Origin: Mediterraneibacter glycyrrhizinilyticus
GTDB lineage: Bacteria; Bacillota; Clostridia; Lachnospirales; Lachnospiraceae
DNA length: 64,000 bases
Reading direction: 5' to 3'
NCBI RefSeq assembly: GCF_016902345.1
Contig: NZ_JACJLR010000002.1
Span: 1-64,000, forward strand
Both the position numbers and the translations under genes were made by a program. The notes beneath the pieces were generated by a model that saw only the letters and a list, made by a program, of their open reading frames with translations, made no database searches and was not told where the DNA came from. Below, piece after piece: positions 1 to 9,146 of this stretch (within the stretch, counting starts at the first letter, position 1; each line of letters starts with the position of its first letter).

Positions 1-498
1 GATCTCGTAATCCTGCCTTTCCTGTATGGAACGGTTCTTTTCTGTCAGCAGGAGATCCCGCTCCGTGCTGTCATCCTGAGTGCGCCGCAACTGTTCTTCC
101 AGACACTCGCGGGCAGACGTCTCGGAGGAGAGCAGGAAGGCGGTAAGAAAGCCGAACAGCTCAAGGCAGAGAAGGAGCGGAGAAAGTGCGTTCCTTCCTG
201 TGCCTGAGGAGATAAAGAATACAAGGATCCCTGCCGCCAGGACAGGATAGAGTTTTCTTCGGAACAATCCGTATGCTGCAGCCGGAAAAAAGAGAGTGAA
301 ATCCGGATCCGGTATCCCTGCGATGAAAAAAAGGATGCAGAAGAGTCCAAATCCCCTGTCGTTTTCAAAAAAGCGGTCTGCGCAGCAGATGATCAATGCA
401 CAGAGGAATGCCGTTATATATGGAAGGTCCGGCCGGATGAAAAACAGGGAGAACATGCATAATAGCATGACTGCTGCCGTGTTCAGTGTATTTCTCAT
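1..498 (-). CDS. Sensor histidine kinase, N-terminal part (cut by window edge)
   Basis: Open from an ATG at 498 on the minus strand to the first base, 166 codons with no stop. The first ~120 residues are strongly hydrophobic with short basic loops (several predicted membrane segments). A charged helical stretch follows, ending in a LLLTEKN...QDYEI motif, which in NarL/DesK-type (HisKA_3) kinases lies just before the phospho-acceptor His region. That catalytic part is outside the window, so the kinase call is an inference from this linker plus the membrane part. It diverges from an ABC-2 exporter operon, a common arrangement for export systems run by a two-component system. The start is uncertain: the strong AGGAGG lies about 20 bases upstream of the ATG, so a non-ATG start a few codons earlier is possible. 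Confidence 0.6.
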   Translation of the reverse strand, partial: MRNTLNTAAVMLLCMFSLFFIRPDLPYITAFLCALIICCADRFFENDRGFGLFCILFFIAGIPDPDFTLFFPAAAYGLFRRKLYPVLAAGILVFFISSGTGRNALSPLLLCLELFGFLTAFLLSSETSARECLEEQLRRTQDDSTERDLLLTEKNRSIQERQDYEI

Positions 499-556
499 AT
501 CGTGTTCTCTCAGAGAGTCCTCCTCCTGGTATGGTCTTTTGATATATATATGACTT

Positions 557-585
557 ATTATAGCCCATAAAGGAGAGAAAGCAAA
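557..585 (-). promoter_or_regulatory. Candidate promoter for the histidine kinase gene
   Basis: On the minus strand a TTTGCT (-35, 580-585) and a perfect TATAAT (-10, 557-562) are 17 bases apart, upstream of the kinase start. Read by eye only. Confidence 0.4.
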
Positions 586-603
586 GGAAAACAGTGAGGG
601 GGG

Positions 604-639
604 TGACAATTGTCATATCCCTTTATGACACTGTACACT
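604..639 (+). promoter_or_regulatory. Palindrome TGACAATTGTCA overlapping a candidate promoter of the ABC operon
   Basis: A perfect 12-base palindrome lies at 604-615 in the divergent intergenic region. Its right half supplies TTGTCA (610-615), a plausible -35, with TACACT at 634-639 as -10 (18-base spacing). This is a natural place for a repressor or response regulator to control export gene expression. The regulator is not identified. Confidence 0.35.
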
Positions 640-733
640 ACAGCGCAGCAGAGAAAAGAGATATCATGAGAGCATAAAAGAAAAGCAGGGGATGTCCCCG
701 GAGACATTTAACATTTACCAGGAGGGATAAAAC

Positions 734-1663
734 ATGATAAAGATAGAGAATCTGGTGAAACGATATGGTGTTACGGTGGCGCTGGACCACTTTAACCTGG
801 AAGTAAAGGAGGGGGAGATATACGGGCTGCTGGGACCAAACGGCAGCGGAAAGACCACGGCCATTAATTGTATGCTGGCACTGCTGAAATTTGACCGGGG
901 CAGTATTAAGGTCATGGGAGAAGAGATGGCGCCGGACAATTATAAGATCAAGAGCCAGATCGGCATCGTGATGCAGGATGTGGCAGTGTTTGAGGAACTG
1001 AACGTATGGGACAATATAGACTATTTCTGCAGTCTTTATGTGAAGGACAGGAAAAAAAGAAGAAGACTGGTGGAGGATGCCATCCGGTTCGTCGGGCTGG
1101 AGGAGTACCGGAAGGCATATCCGAAGAAGCTTTCCGGCGGACTCCTGCGGAGGCTTAACATTGCCTGCGGGATCGCTCACAGACCAAAGTTCATCATACT
1201 GGATGAGCCTACTGTAGCAGTGGATCCTCAGAGCAGAAATAAGATCCTGGAAGGGATCTGTGAACTGAACCGTCAGGGATCAACTATCGTATACACCTCC
1301 CATTATATGGAAGAGGTGGAACAGATCTGTACCCGGATCGCGATCATGGATCATGGCAGGAGCATTGCAGAAGGGACAAAGGAAGAACTAAAGAGTATGA
1401 TCAAGACCGGGGAGACCGTGACTATCGAGGCGGTGATCTTAGGCGGGAACGATCTGGCAGAACTTAAAGAACTGCCTCATGTGTTTGATATACAGTATGA
1501 GGATCAGAAACTTGTGGTGAGGTGTACGAAAGCCAGGCATAATCTGATCCGTATCCTTAAGTTTCTCCAGGACCGGGAGATCCCCTTCGGAAGAGTGTTC
1601 TCCGAACTGCCAACATTAAACGACGTGTTTTTAGAGATCACGGGAAAACAGCTCAGAGATTAG
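734..1663 (+). CDS. ABC transporter ATP-binding protein (ABC-2 exporter)
   Basis: Nucleotide-binding subunit of an ABC-2 type exporter, 309 residues. Visible motifs are Walker A GPNGSGKT near residues 34-41, the signature LSGGL near 134-138 (the usual Gln is Leu), and Walker B FIILDEP near 154-160. A C-terminal ~80-residue tail is typical of the drug/lipid/bacteriocin-type ABC-2 ATPases. The start ATG follows AGGAGGG at about 9 bases. It is the first gene of an operon with two permeases and lies opposite a sensor kinase, which suggests export or self-protection induced by an envelope signal. The substrate cannot be told from sequence. Confidence 0.93.
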   Translation: MIKIENLVKRYGVTVALDHFNLEVKEGEIYGLLGPNGSGKTTAINCMLALLKFDRGSIKVMGEEMAPDNYKIKSQIGIVMQDVAVFEELNVWDNIDYFCSLYVKDRKKRRRLVEDAIRFVGLEEYRKAYPKKLSGGLLRRLNIACGIAHRPKFIILDEPTVAVDPQSRNKILEGICELNRQGSTIVYTSHYMEEVEQICTRIAIMDHGRSIAEGTKEELKSMIKTGETVTIEAVILGGNDLAELKELPHVFDIQYEDQKLVVRCTKARHNLIRILKFLQDREIPFGRVFSELPTLNDVFLEITGKQLRD

Positions 1664-1674
1664 GAGGGAAAGTC

Positions 1675-2823
1675 ATGCTGGATATGATACGGTACAGTTT
1701 TCTTACAAAGATTAAGAAAAGAGATCTGGTCTTCTGGCCTCTTATCTTCCCGTTCGTGCTGGGGACGGCGATGTATTTTTCCATCGGGCAGATGGAAGAG
1801 GCGGATTTTGAGACCGTGCGTGCGGCGCTGGTCAGGGAAGCAGAACAGGGGAACGTAGAGGGGGAGGACAGCGGGAAAGAGATATTTCCGATTTTCCTGG
1901 AAAGCCTGGAAGAGGATTCGGATCTGATCCTGACAGAGGAGATGACAGGGCAGGAAGCGGAAGAAGCGCTTGAAAATGGAGAAATTGACGGGATTTATTA
2001 TGACGGCACGGATCCGTCGCTGACGGTGAGCGCCAGCGGGTTCCCCCAGAGTATCCTGCAGATGGTACTGGAGAGTTATATGGAAGGAAAAGAGACGCTG
2101 GAGGACGTGGCCGCCCTCCACCCGGAAGGGTTTGCAGCGGCGGTGAGATCCATGGAAGATCACGGTGATGTTGTGGAACAGGTTTCCCTGGGTGGAAAGA
2201 CAACGGACGGAACGGCACAGCTCTTTTATGCTCTGCTGGGGATGGCGTGTCTGTACGGATGCTTTATCGGATACAGTTCCGCGATGGAGATCCAGGCAAA
2301 TCTGTCTCCTCTTGCGGCAAGGCGGTGCGCGGGTCCGGTACACCGGCTGAGCCTGGTGGTGACGGAGATCCTGGTCTCGTTTGGGATCCACTTTGTAAAT
2401 ATGCTGCTCCTGCTGGCGTATATGAAGTTTGTCCTGAAGCTTGAGTTTGCGGGTTCTTATGTGGAAATGCTCCCGGTGGTGCTCATGGGCAGTATGATCG
2501 GAGTCACCATGGGGATGTTCATCACCAGTGTCGGAAAGATGGGCGAAGGCGTGAAAATCGGGATCATGGTGGGAGCCTCCATGGCGCTGAGCTTCTGTGC
2601 CGGACTGATGAACCCGGATATAAAAAATGCGGTGGATAGAAGTATTCCTCTTCTCAACCGCGTCAATCCGGCGGCGCTGATCTCGGACGCGCTGTACTGC
2701 CTCAATGTTTATGACGCGCCGGAGCGCTATGCGCAGGATATGATGATCCTGGCGGGTCTGTGCGTGCTGCTCACCGCAGGGACGTTTCTGATCATAAGGA
2801 GGGAACGCTATGTCAGTATTTAA
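1675..2823 (+). CDS. ABC-2 transporter permease, first subunit
   Basis: 382-residue membrane protein with an N-terminal membrane segment (about 20-40), a large acidic extracytoplasmic loop (about 45-180) and five or more membrane segments from about residue 185 to the end. This is the topology of ABC-2 permeases (one TM, big outer loop, TM cluster). It starts 12 bases after the ATPase gene behind AGGAGGG and overlaps the next permease by 14 bases, so the pair is translationally coupled and probably forms a heterodimer in the membrane. Confidence 0.85.
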   Translation: MLDMIRYSFLTKIKKRDLVFWPLIFPFVLGTAMYFSIGQMEEADFETVRAALVREAEQGNVEGEDSGKEIFPIFLESLEEDSDLILTEEMTGQEAEEALENGEIDGIYYDGTDPSLTVSASGFPQSILQMVLESYMEGKETLEDVAALHPEGFAAAVRSMEDHGDVVEQVSLGGKTTDGTAQLFYALLGMACLYGCFIGYSSAMEIQANLSPLAARRCAGPVHRLSLVVTEILVSFGIHFVNMLLLLAYMKFVLKLEFAGSYVEMLPVVLMGSMIGVTMGMFITSVGKMGEGVKIGIMVGASMALSFCAGLMNPDIKNAVDRSIPLLNRVNPAALISDALYCLNVYDAPERYAQDMMILAGLCVLLTAGTFLIIRRERYVSI

Positions 2824-3952
2824 GGTATATATGAAAATCGCGAAAAAGAATATCGGGATAATCCTCCTCTATCTGGTGATCTTTTTTGGCGTTACGGTCA
2901 TGTTCCAGAGATTTGCCGGGGAGGAACCACAGGGGTACACGACAGAAAGTATTCCGGTAGGGATCGTTGATGAAGACGGAGGGACAGCAGCGGAAAGCCT
3001 GATCGATTATATCGGGCTGAGTAACGATGTGGTACTGCTTGAAAATGACACAGAGTCGCTGCAGGAAGAATTGTTCTACCGGAACGTGGATTATATCGTC
3101 CGGATCCCGGAGGGATTTATGGAGAAATGCATCCGGGGGGATGAGAGCCTGAAAGTGACTGCCGTGCCGGGCACCTACACGGGACATTACGCGGAACAGC
3201 AGATCAGCAATTTTATAAACTTTGCCCGCAGTTATGCCGCTGCCGGGTTTACGGAAGAAGAGATCGCATCCGTTATGGCAGAGAGAACGCCGGCTGAGGT
3301 GAATCTTCTGGATCAGGGCGGAAACGGGGGACAAACGCCTTCCTACGCTTTCTTCTACCGTTATCTTCCATATCTGTTTCTAAGCCTGCTCTGCTATGTG
3401 ATGGGGTATATCCTGATGGGCTTTCGGAGAGGCAGTCTTCCAAGGAGGATGAGAGCCTCCGCGGTGCCTGCCCGGAGACAGAGCCTGGAAGGGCTTGCGG
3501 CGTCAGGGGTGATCGCTCTTGCACTGTGGGGAATCTGCACAGTGGCTTCTCTGACGGTGTACGGGAGGGGGTTCCTGACCGGCGGAAGGGCAGGATGGTA
3601 TCTGCTCAATTCCTTTGTCCTGCTGATCGTATCGCTGACGCTGGCGTATCTGGTGGGAACGCTCGTAAAGACTTCCGACGCCCTGAACGGGAGCGTGAAT
3701 ATTCTTTCTCTCGGGATGTGCTTCCTCTGCGGCGTGTTCGTGGAAATGGACTACTTAAGCGGCGGTGTGAGAAAGGCGGCGCAGTTCCTGCCGGTGTACT
3801 GGTATGAGACAGTGAACGATCTGCTGACACAGAGCACGAAGATCGCAGGGAGCGTGCGGACGGAAGTGCTGGAGGGGATCGGGATCCAGCTTGTGTTCGC
3901 TGCGGCGTTTGTGTGTGTGACGCTTGCGGTGTCGAGGGAGAAAAAGCAGTAA
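2810..3952 (+). CDS. ABC-2 transporter permease, second subunit
   Basis: 380 residues with the same ABC-2 plan as its upstream partner: one TM near 15-33, a large outer loop to about 180, then a TM cluster. It reads like YhgE/YhaP-type ABC-2 permeases. The ATG lies inside the end of the preceding gene, with AGGAGGG just upstream. It is the last gene of the exporter operon and is followed by a strong terminator hairpin at 3977-4033. Confidence 0.85.
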   Translation: MSVFKVYMKIAKKNIGIILLYLVIFFGVTVMFQRFAGEEPQGYTTESIPVGIVDEDGGTAAESLIDYIGLSNDVVLLENDTESLQEELFYRNVDYIVRIPEGFMEKCIRGDESLKVTAVPGTYTGHYAEQQISNFINFARSYAAAGFTEEEIASVMAERTPAEVNLLDQGGNGGQTPSYAFFYRYLPYLFLSLLCYVMGYILMGFRRGSLPRRMRASAVPARRQSLEGLAASGVIALALWGICTVASLTVYGRGFLTGGRAGWYLLNSFVLLIVSLTLAYLVGTLVKTSDALNGSVNILSLGMCFLCGVFVEMDYLSGGVRKAAQFLPVYWYETVNDLLTQSTKIAGSVRTEVLEGIGIQLVFAAAFVCVTLAVSREKKQ

Positions 3953-3976
3953 GAACAGGACAAAAATCTGATGCGG

Positions 3977-4033
3977 AAAATTGATCAGTTTTGCGAAATG
4001 AGTTATTCATAACAAAAACTGATCAATTTTTTT
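3977..4033 (+). terminator. Rho-independent terminator after the ABC operon
   Basis: A long inverted repeat (AAAATTGATCAGTTTT, matched by AAAACTGATCAATTTT) brackets a ~20-base loop and runs into a T tract. The repeat is A/T-rich but long, so a working terminator is likely. Confidence 0.75.
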
Positions 4034-4129
4034 ATGTTTTTTGCAAAATGAACAGAAGAGTTTTGACCTGTTTTGAAGTATGATGGAAAACAGAAAAAGA
4101 AGAAATTCGAAAAAAGGAGATATGTGACC

Positions 4130-5755
4130 ATGAAAAGAGTGATCAAAAATCCGATCCTTCCCGGATTTTATCCGGATCCGTCAATCTGTAAAGCTGACGG
4201 CTGTTTCTATCTGATCTGTTCCAGTTTTGAACTATATCCCGGGATCCCCGTCTTCCGGAGCAGGGACCTGGCACACTGGGAGCAGATCGGGAATGTGATG
4301 ACAAAAGAAAATGGTTTTCACGTCAAGGCAAACACATTCACCGGTGGCGTCATGGCTCCGACGATACGGTACTATGACGGAATGTTCTATATCATCAATA
4401 CAAATTTCAGTGACAGAGGGAATTATATCGTCACGGCGGAAGATCCTGCCGGTCCATGGTCGGAACCTTATTGGCTGGATGATGTGCCGGGAATCGATGC
4501 CTCCCTGTTTATTGACGATGACGGGAGCGCGTATATCCTTGGAACGGGAAACGTGGTGAAAAGAGCTGACGGAAGTATGGACAGAGGAATCTGGCTCTGT
4601 GAATTTGACCTGAAAGCCATGAAACTGACTGGGGAGCCGACGGCAATCTGGGACAGTGCTCTTCGGAACGCCGCATCTCCGGAGGCGCCGCATCTGTACC
4701 ATAAGGACGGATATTATTATCTGATGATCGCAGAAGGAGGGACGGAACATTATCATTCCGTGACTGTTGCCAGGAGCCGGGAGATCAAAGGATGGTATGA
4801 GGGATTCCCGGGAAATCCGGTCATGACTCACAGACAGATGGGATATGACAGCGAGATCGCCAATGTGGGACACGCAGATCTTGTGGAGACAGATACCGGA
4901 AAATGGTATGCTGTGATGCTGGCGTCAAGAACTATTGGCGGATACTATAAGAACCTGGGAAGAGAGACATATCTCTGTCCTGTAAAATGGGAGAGAGGCT
5001 GGCCTGTGTTCAGCCCGGGAACCGGAAAACTTGAATGGGAGTATGAGGCAGATCCGGATCTGCCCTGGACGGATGAGATGATGGAGGAGGAACAGATATC
5101 GGATCGACTTCCCGCGAACTGGTGCTTCTGGGGAACGCCCTACGGCGATTTCTGGAAGGTTGAGAATGGAGAGGTTACTCTGAAATGTCTTCCACGCAGG
5201 ATCAATGAACCGCTGAAATGTCTTCTGGATGAATCGGAGAATGGGCGAAAAGATGACTGTGTCAGCTTTATCGGGAGAAGAGTGACCGGGATCGACTATA
5301 GGTTTTCCTGCCGGATGGATTTTACTCCAGAGGAGAATGAAACAGCAGGGTTCGTTCTGCTTCAGGCCAGCGATCATCAGTATCGTGTGGAAAAGGGTCT
5401 GAAAGACGGACAAGAGATACTGCGTGTAGTTCTGTCCTGGAGTGAAATGGATGTACCGCCGCATTTTCCGGGCTTTAAGAGTGAGACGAAAGAGAAGGTT
5501 CTGGCGGAGATCCCTGCTCCGTCTGCAGACGTGGAACTCTGTATCGAAGTGGAGGGACAGGACTTCAATTTCTTTTATGAGGAAGACGGACAGCGTCATC
5601 CGGTTTATGAGCATGCGGACGGAAGATTGATCAACCCGGAGATCGTAGGGTGTATGACGGGAATGATGGCAGGCGTCTTTGCCAGCGCCAACGGAAAAGA
5701 AAGCGGGAATCGCGCCGTGTTCTCAGAGATGAGTTATCGGGATGCCACAGTGTAA
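4130..5755 (+). CDS. Glycoside hydrolase family 43 (beta-xylosidase / arabinofuranosidase type)
   Basis: Cytoplasmic five-bladed beta-propeller glycosidase with a C-terminal beta-sandwich (about residues 340-541). The three GH43 acids are visible: D16 in the FYPDP motif (general base), D123 in GIDASLF (pKa modulator) and E185 in PEAPHLY (acid). The layout and 541-residue length match the GH43 xylosidase group. No signal peptide is seen, so it works on imported oligosaccharides or glycosides. The start was set at 4130 because AAAGGAGA lies 6-8 bases upstream; an ATG at 4073 in the same frame has no ribosome binding site. The substrate may be xylose or arabinose linked to a plant glycoside. Confidence 0.9.
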   Translation: MKRVIKNPILPGFYPDPSICKADGCFYLICSSFELYPGIPVFRSRDLAHWEQIGNVMTKENGFHVKANTFTGGVMAPTIRYYDGMFYIINTNFSDRGNYIVTAEDPAGPWSEPYWLDDVPGIDASLFIDDDGSAYILGTGNVVKRADGSMDRGIWLCEFDLKAMKLTGEPTAIWDSALRNAASPEAPHLYHKDGYYYLMIAEGGTEHYHSVTVARSREIKGWYEGFPGNPVMTHRQMGYDSEIANVGHADLVETDTGKWYAVMLASRTIGGYYKNLGRETYLCPVKWERGWPVFSPGTGKLEWEYEADPDLPWTDEMMEEEQISDRLPANWCFWGTPYGDFWKVENGEVTLKCLPRRINEPLKCLLDESENGRKDDCVSFIGRRVTGIDYRFSCRMDFTPEENETAGFVLLQASDHQYRVEKGLKDGQEILRVVLSWSEMDVPPHFPGFKSETKEKVLAEIPAPSADVELCIEVEGQDFNFFYEEDGQRHPVYEHADGRLINPEIVGCMTGMMAGVFASANGKESGNRAVFSEMSYRDATV

Positions 5756-5870
5756 ATTGCGTCATCCAGATCCGTAAGATAAAGGACAGCATACTTTAAA
5801 CTGTAAAATCATGAGGGAACATGATAAAATGAAAAACAGCATGTAATATAAACAGTAAAGAAGGTGCAGG

Positions 5871-8264
5871 ATGAAGTACGAAGAGATCATAGAATGTCAG
5901 TTTTCGACAATGAGAGACCGTGAACTCCATTTCCATCAGGAACCGGAGATCATATATGTATTGGACGGAGAGATAGAGTTAGGCGGAGAAAACGGCGCCC
6001 ATACGCTGAAGACGGATGACTTCCTCATTGTGAATTCCAATGTCAGACACGAATGGCACACTTCAGGAGAAGTACTGATCGGGAGCATTTTTGTCAATTA
6101 TAAGATGCTGACAGAGATGTTCCAGGGGGAGCAGGTATATTTTCTCTGTGACTCTACTGTGGAAAGATCAGAGAGTTATGAAAAGATGCGCTATTATATC
6201 CGGCAGATATTTAATTACTACCAGACAACGGAGGGTCAGGCATTTCTATTAAGAAGAAGCATATCTTATCAGATGCTTTATCTGCTCACATCGTCTTTTA
6301 TCGTAAAGAAAGGCATGAGCCATTACGATTCTCTGAGAGGGATTTCGGACGAGAGGATGAATGAGATCCTGAATTATATCATGTCTCATTATCAGGAGCA
6401 GATCACGTTACAGGAACTTGCGGATAAACTGTATCTGTCAAACGCGTATCTGTCGAAATACATCAAGCGGAATTTCGGGCTGAGTTTTCTGAAGCTGGTC
6501 AACAATATCCGGATGGAGCATGCGGTAGGGGAACTGATCTACTCTGACAAATCTATCATCAAGATTGCCATGGATAATGGTTTTTCCAATCTTGCAGGCT
6601 TTAACAAGACATTTCGCGAGATCTATCATCAGACTCCGGCGGAATACCGGGAAGAGATGCAGGCTAAGACGGGGCGGGAAGAGCAGGAGACAAATTCAGA
6701 AGAAATCCTGACCAGAGTAGAACAGTACCTGACATCCAATCACGTGGACGCACCGAAAGAAGGCGATTCCACAGTGTCTATATTGGAGTGTGATATGGAT
6801 CAGAAAACATGGATTGGAAAAAACTGGAAAAAGATGATCAACATCGGTCCGGCAGAAGACATTTTGCGATATGATGTCAGGGAACAGATCGAATATCTGA
6901 AAGAGAATCTTGGATTCGAGTATGTCAGGTTCTGGAACTTTCTGTCGGATGAGATGATGATATTCCTGGATGAAAAAAAGACAAAATATAATTTCAGCAT
7001 GATCGATAAGGTTCTGGATTTTCTCGTGGAGAAGGGGATACACCCTTATGTCGAGCTGGGATTCAAGGCAAAAGAAGTATTTCAGAATGTCCATAAAAGA
7101 CTGGTCGATATCGATAATAAGAATCAAATGCGAATCATAGAAAAGAACAGGGGATTTCTGGAGGAGCTGATCCGTCATCTTGTAAAGCGTTACGGTATGG
7201 AAGAGGTGGAGACGTGGTACATAGAGCTGGAGAAAAATTCGGTGATCCGTTCCAATGTGGAACCGGAAAAATATTTTGACACGTTTGAGATCATATACGG
7301 GATCTTTAAGACCTATGTCCCAGGTATCCATATCGGGGGAGCCGGTTTCAGCCTAAACGACCCGGGAGAGAACCTGCAGGAGATCCTGGTAAAATGGAAA
7401 AAAAGAAAGGTACAGCCGGATTTCATCAGCCTGTACAGTTATCCGTATATTATCGATAAAAAGATCATAGATGCGGGGCGGAGTGCCTATGCCCCTGACA
7501 GGGATTATCTGAGAAATCAGATCGAGGAAACACGCCGGTGCATGAACGAAGTGCAGATGGATGCGGAACTTCATGTGACGGAGTGGAGCAATTCCCTGTC
7601 TAACAGGAATGTGCTCAACGACAGCTGCTTTAAAGGCGCCTATGTTATGAAGAATCTGATACAGAACTGTCGGAAGGCAGATGTGATCGGTTACTGGCTT
7701 GCTTCCGATCTTTTCTCGGATTATTACGACACAAAAAAGATCCTGTACGGCGGCTGCGGACTCCTCACAAAGGACGGGATACGAAAACCCTCATATTACG
7801 CGTTCAAATTTATGAACGCGCTTGGAGGGCAGTGCATCGGGAAAAACGAAAACGCCGTTGCCACCCGCAGCGGATCGAAACAGATCAGTATCTGCTGTCA
7901 TAATTATAAGCATTTTAATTTCCGGTATTATCTGGTAGAAGAAGATGAGATAGAGGTAGAGCGGCAGGCAGGGATGTTCGAGGACAACGAACGTCTCCAG
8001 ATGACTGTCAGATTAAAAAATGTAGAGGAAGGCACGTATCAGATCAAGATTTATTCTGTAAACCAGGAGTTTGGAAATATCCAGAACGAATGGGAGAAGA
8101 TCGGGTATTACAATGATCTGAACCTGGAGGAAATGGAGTACCTTAAGTCTGTTACCCAGCCGAAGATCTACCTGAGCCAGCAGAAGAGCGTGAAAGGAAT
8201 ACTGGAGATTGAGACTGTACTGGGAGCGCAGGAGATACAGAATATTATCGTCACTGAGATATAA
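5871..8264 (+). CDS. AraC-family regulator fused to a GH39-like domain
   Basis: 797 residues in three parts. An N-terminal cupin-type sensor domain spans about 1-130 and an AraC double helix-turn-helix about 170-270 (ITLQELADKLYLS...). A long C-terminal (beta/alpha)8 domain about 310-660 resembles GH39 beta-xylosidases, followed by a beta-rich tail. The GH39 nucleophile position appears kept (E571 in HVTEWS), and an acid/base candidate is E454 in the IELEK motif. The second site does not show the usual NEP, so the domain could be a catalytically weak sugar sensor rather than an enzyme. It sits between GH43 and a damaged AraC gene and probably controls the nearby glycosidase genes. Confidence 0.85.
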   Translation: MKYEEIIECQFSTMRDRELHFHQEPEIIYVLDGEIELGGENGAHTLKTDDFLIVNSNVRHEWHTSGEVLIGSIFVNYKMLTEMFQGEQVYFLCDSTVERSESYEKMRYYIRQIFNYYQTTEGQAFLLRRSISYQMLYLLTSSFIVKKGMSHYDSLRGISDERMNEILNYIMSHYQEQITLQELADKLYLSNAYLSKYIKRNFGLSFLKLVNNIRMEHAVGELIYSDKSIIKIAMDNGFSNLAGFNKTFREIYHQTPAEYREEMQAKTGREEQETNSEEILTRVEQYLTSNHVDAPKEGDSTVSILECDMDQKTWIGKNWKKMINIGPAEDILRYDVREQIEYLKENLGFEYVRFWNFLSDEMMIFLDEKKTKYNFSMIDKVLDFLVEKGIHPYVELGFKAKEVFQNVHKRLVDIDNKNQMRIIEKNRGFLEELIRHLVKRYGMEEVETWYIELEKNSVIRSNVEPEKYFDTFEIIYGIFKTYVPGIHIGGAGFSLNDPGENLQEILVKWKKRKVQPDFISLYSYPYIIDKKIIDAGRSAYAPDRDYLRNQIEETRRCMNEVQMDAELHVTEWSNSLSNRNVLNDSCFKGAYVMKNLIQNCRKADVIGYWLASDLFSDYYDTKKILYGGCGLLTKDGIRKPSYYAFKFMNALGGQCIGKNENAVATRSGSKQISICCHNYKHFNFRYYLVEEDEIEVERQAGMFEDNERLQMTVRLKNVEEGTYQIKIYSVNQEFGNIQNEWEKIGYYNDLNLEEMEYLKSVTQPKIYLSQQKSVKGILEIETVLGAQEIQNIIVTEI

Positions 8265-8277
8265 AGGAAATGTGAGA

Positions 8278-9018
8278 TGGAAGAAAGATCGCTGAGAGAG
8301 TTGTTTCCGCTGACAGGGAGGATGTGGATCTGGGGCTGCATGAGAGGTATGCTTTTCCCATTATCCATAACCATGCCTTTTTTGAGATTATTTATGTATA
8401 CAGCGGAACATGTGTAAATCATATCGGTGAAACTTCGTTGGAAATGAAAGCAGGCGACGTCTGCTTTCTGGCGCCGGATACCATGCATGCGCTTGCAGCG
8501 GTCCACGATGAGGATGTGGTCATGAACCTGATCGTGAGCAGGAATGCATTTGAGCACTTTTTCTTCGGGATGCTGAGGGAAAAGAACCTTCTGTCGGATT
8601 TGAAGAATGCCTGGTCCTGTATGCCAGATTGATGTTCATATGGCTGATACGAAATTATGAGATGATGGCGGTCGTACCCGGATATTCCAGTGAAGGTACA
8701 GATCGCCATATTGTTGCCATGCTGGGCTATATCGCTGCAAACTACAGCAAAGTCACACTGCGGGAACTGGCGGAATTTTTCTCTTACAATGAATCCTATA
8801 TCAGCAGGATGCTCAAACAGCACACGGGAAAAAATTTTAATGAGATCGTAAGCGATCTGAAAGTAGAGAATGCCAGGAAGATGATCGAGACGACTGACCT
8901 GAGCATCAGCCGGATCAGTCAGGAAGTGGGGTGCTTTGATTCCAGTCATCTGAGCAAGAAATTTCGGAAACGGTACGGGCTATCCCCGAAAGAATACCGG
9001 GAGAAAATAAACAGGTAA
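8278..9018 (+). pseudogene. Broken AraC-family regulator (two disruptions)
   Basis: The ATG at 8278 opens a frame with a normal AraC-like N-terminus (MEERSLRELFPLTG), but the frame is lost near 8318 in a G/A-rich run. The cupin-domain sequence (GLHERYAFPIIHNHAFFEI...) continues in another frame until a stop at 8630-8632. The C-terminal part (LVLYARLMFIWLIRNYE... and a complete AraC HTH domain ending at 9018) is back in the first frame. Between the two halves about 60-70 residues usual for this family are missing. So there is one apparent single-base loss and one deletion with frame change. The HTH part could still be made alone from the TTG at 8629 or the ATG at 8632. Confidence 0.7.
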
Positions 9019-9146
9019 AAAATGTACTGTCATATCTATAAAAAAAGTACAATTCTTTCTTTTCAAATATTGCTATACTTTTTTCAGTTCATCAATACGC
9101 GTATTCAAAGAAAAATCTAATATCAATCTGAAAGGTGGAAAATCTT

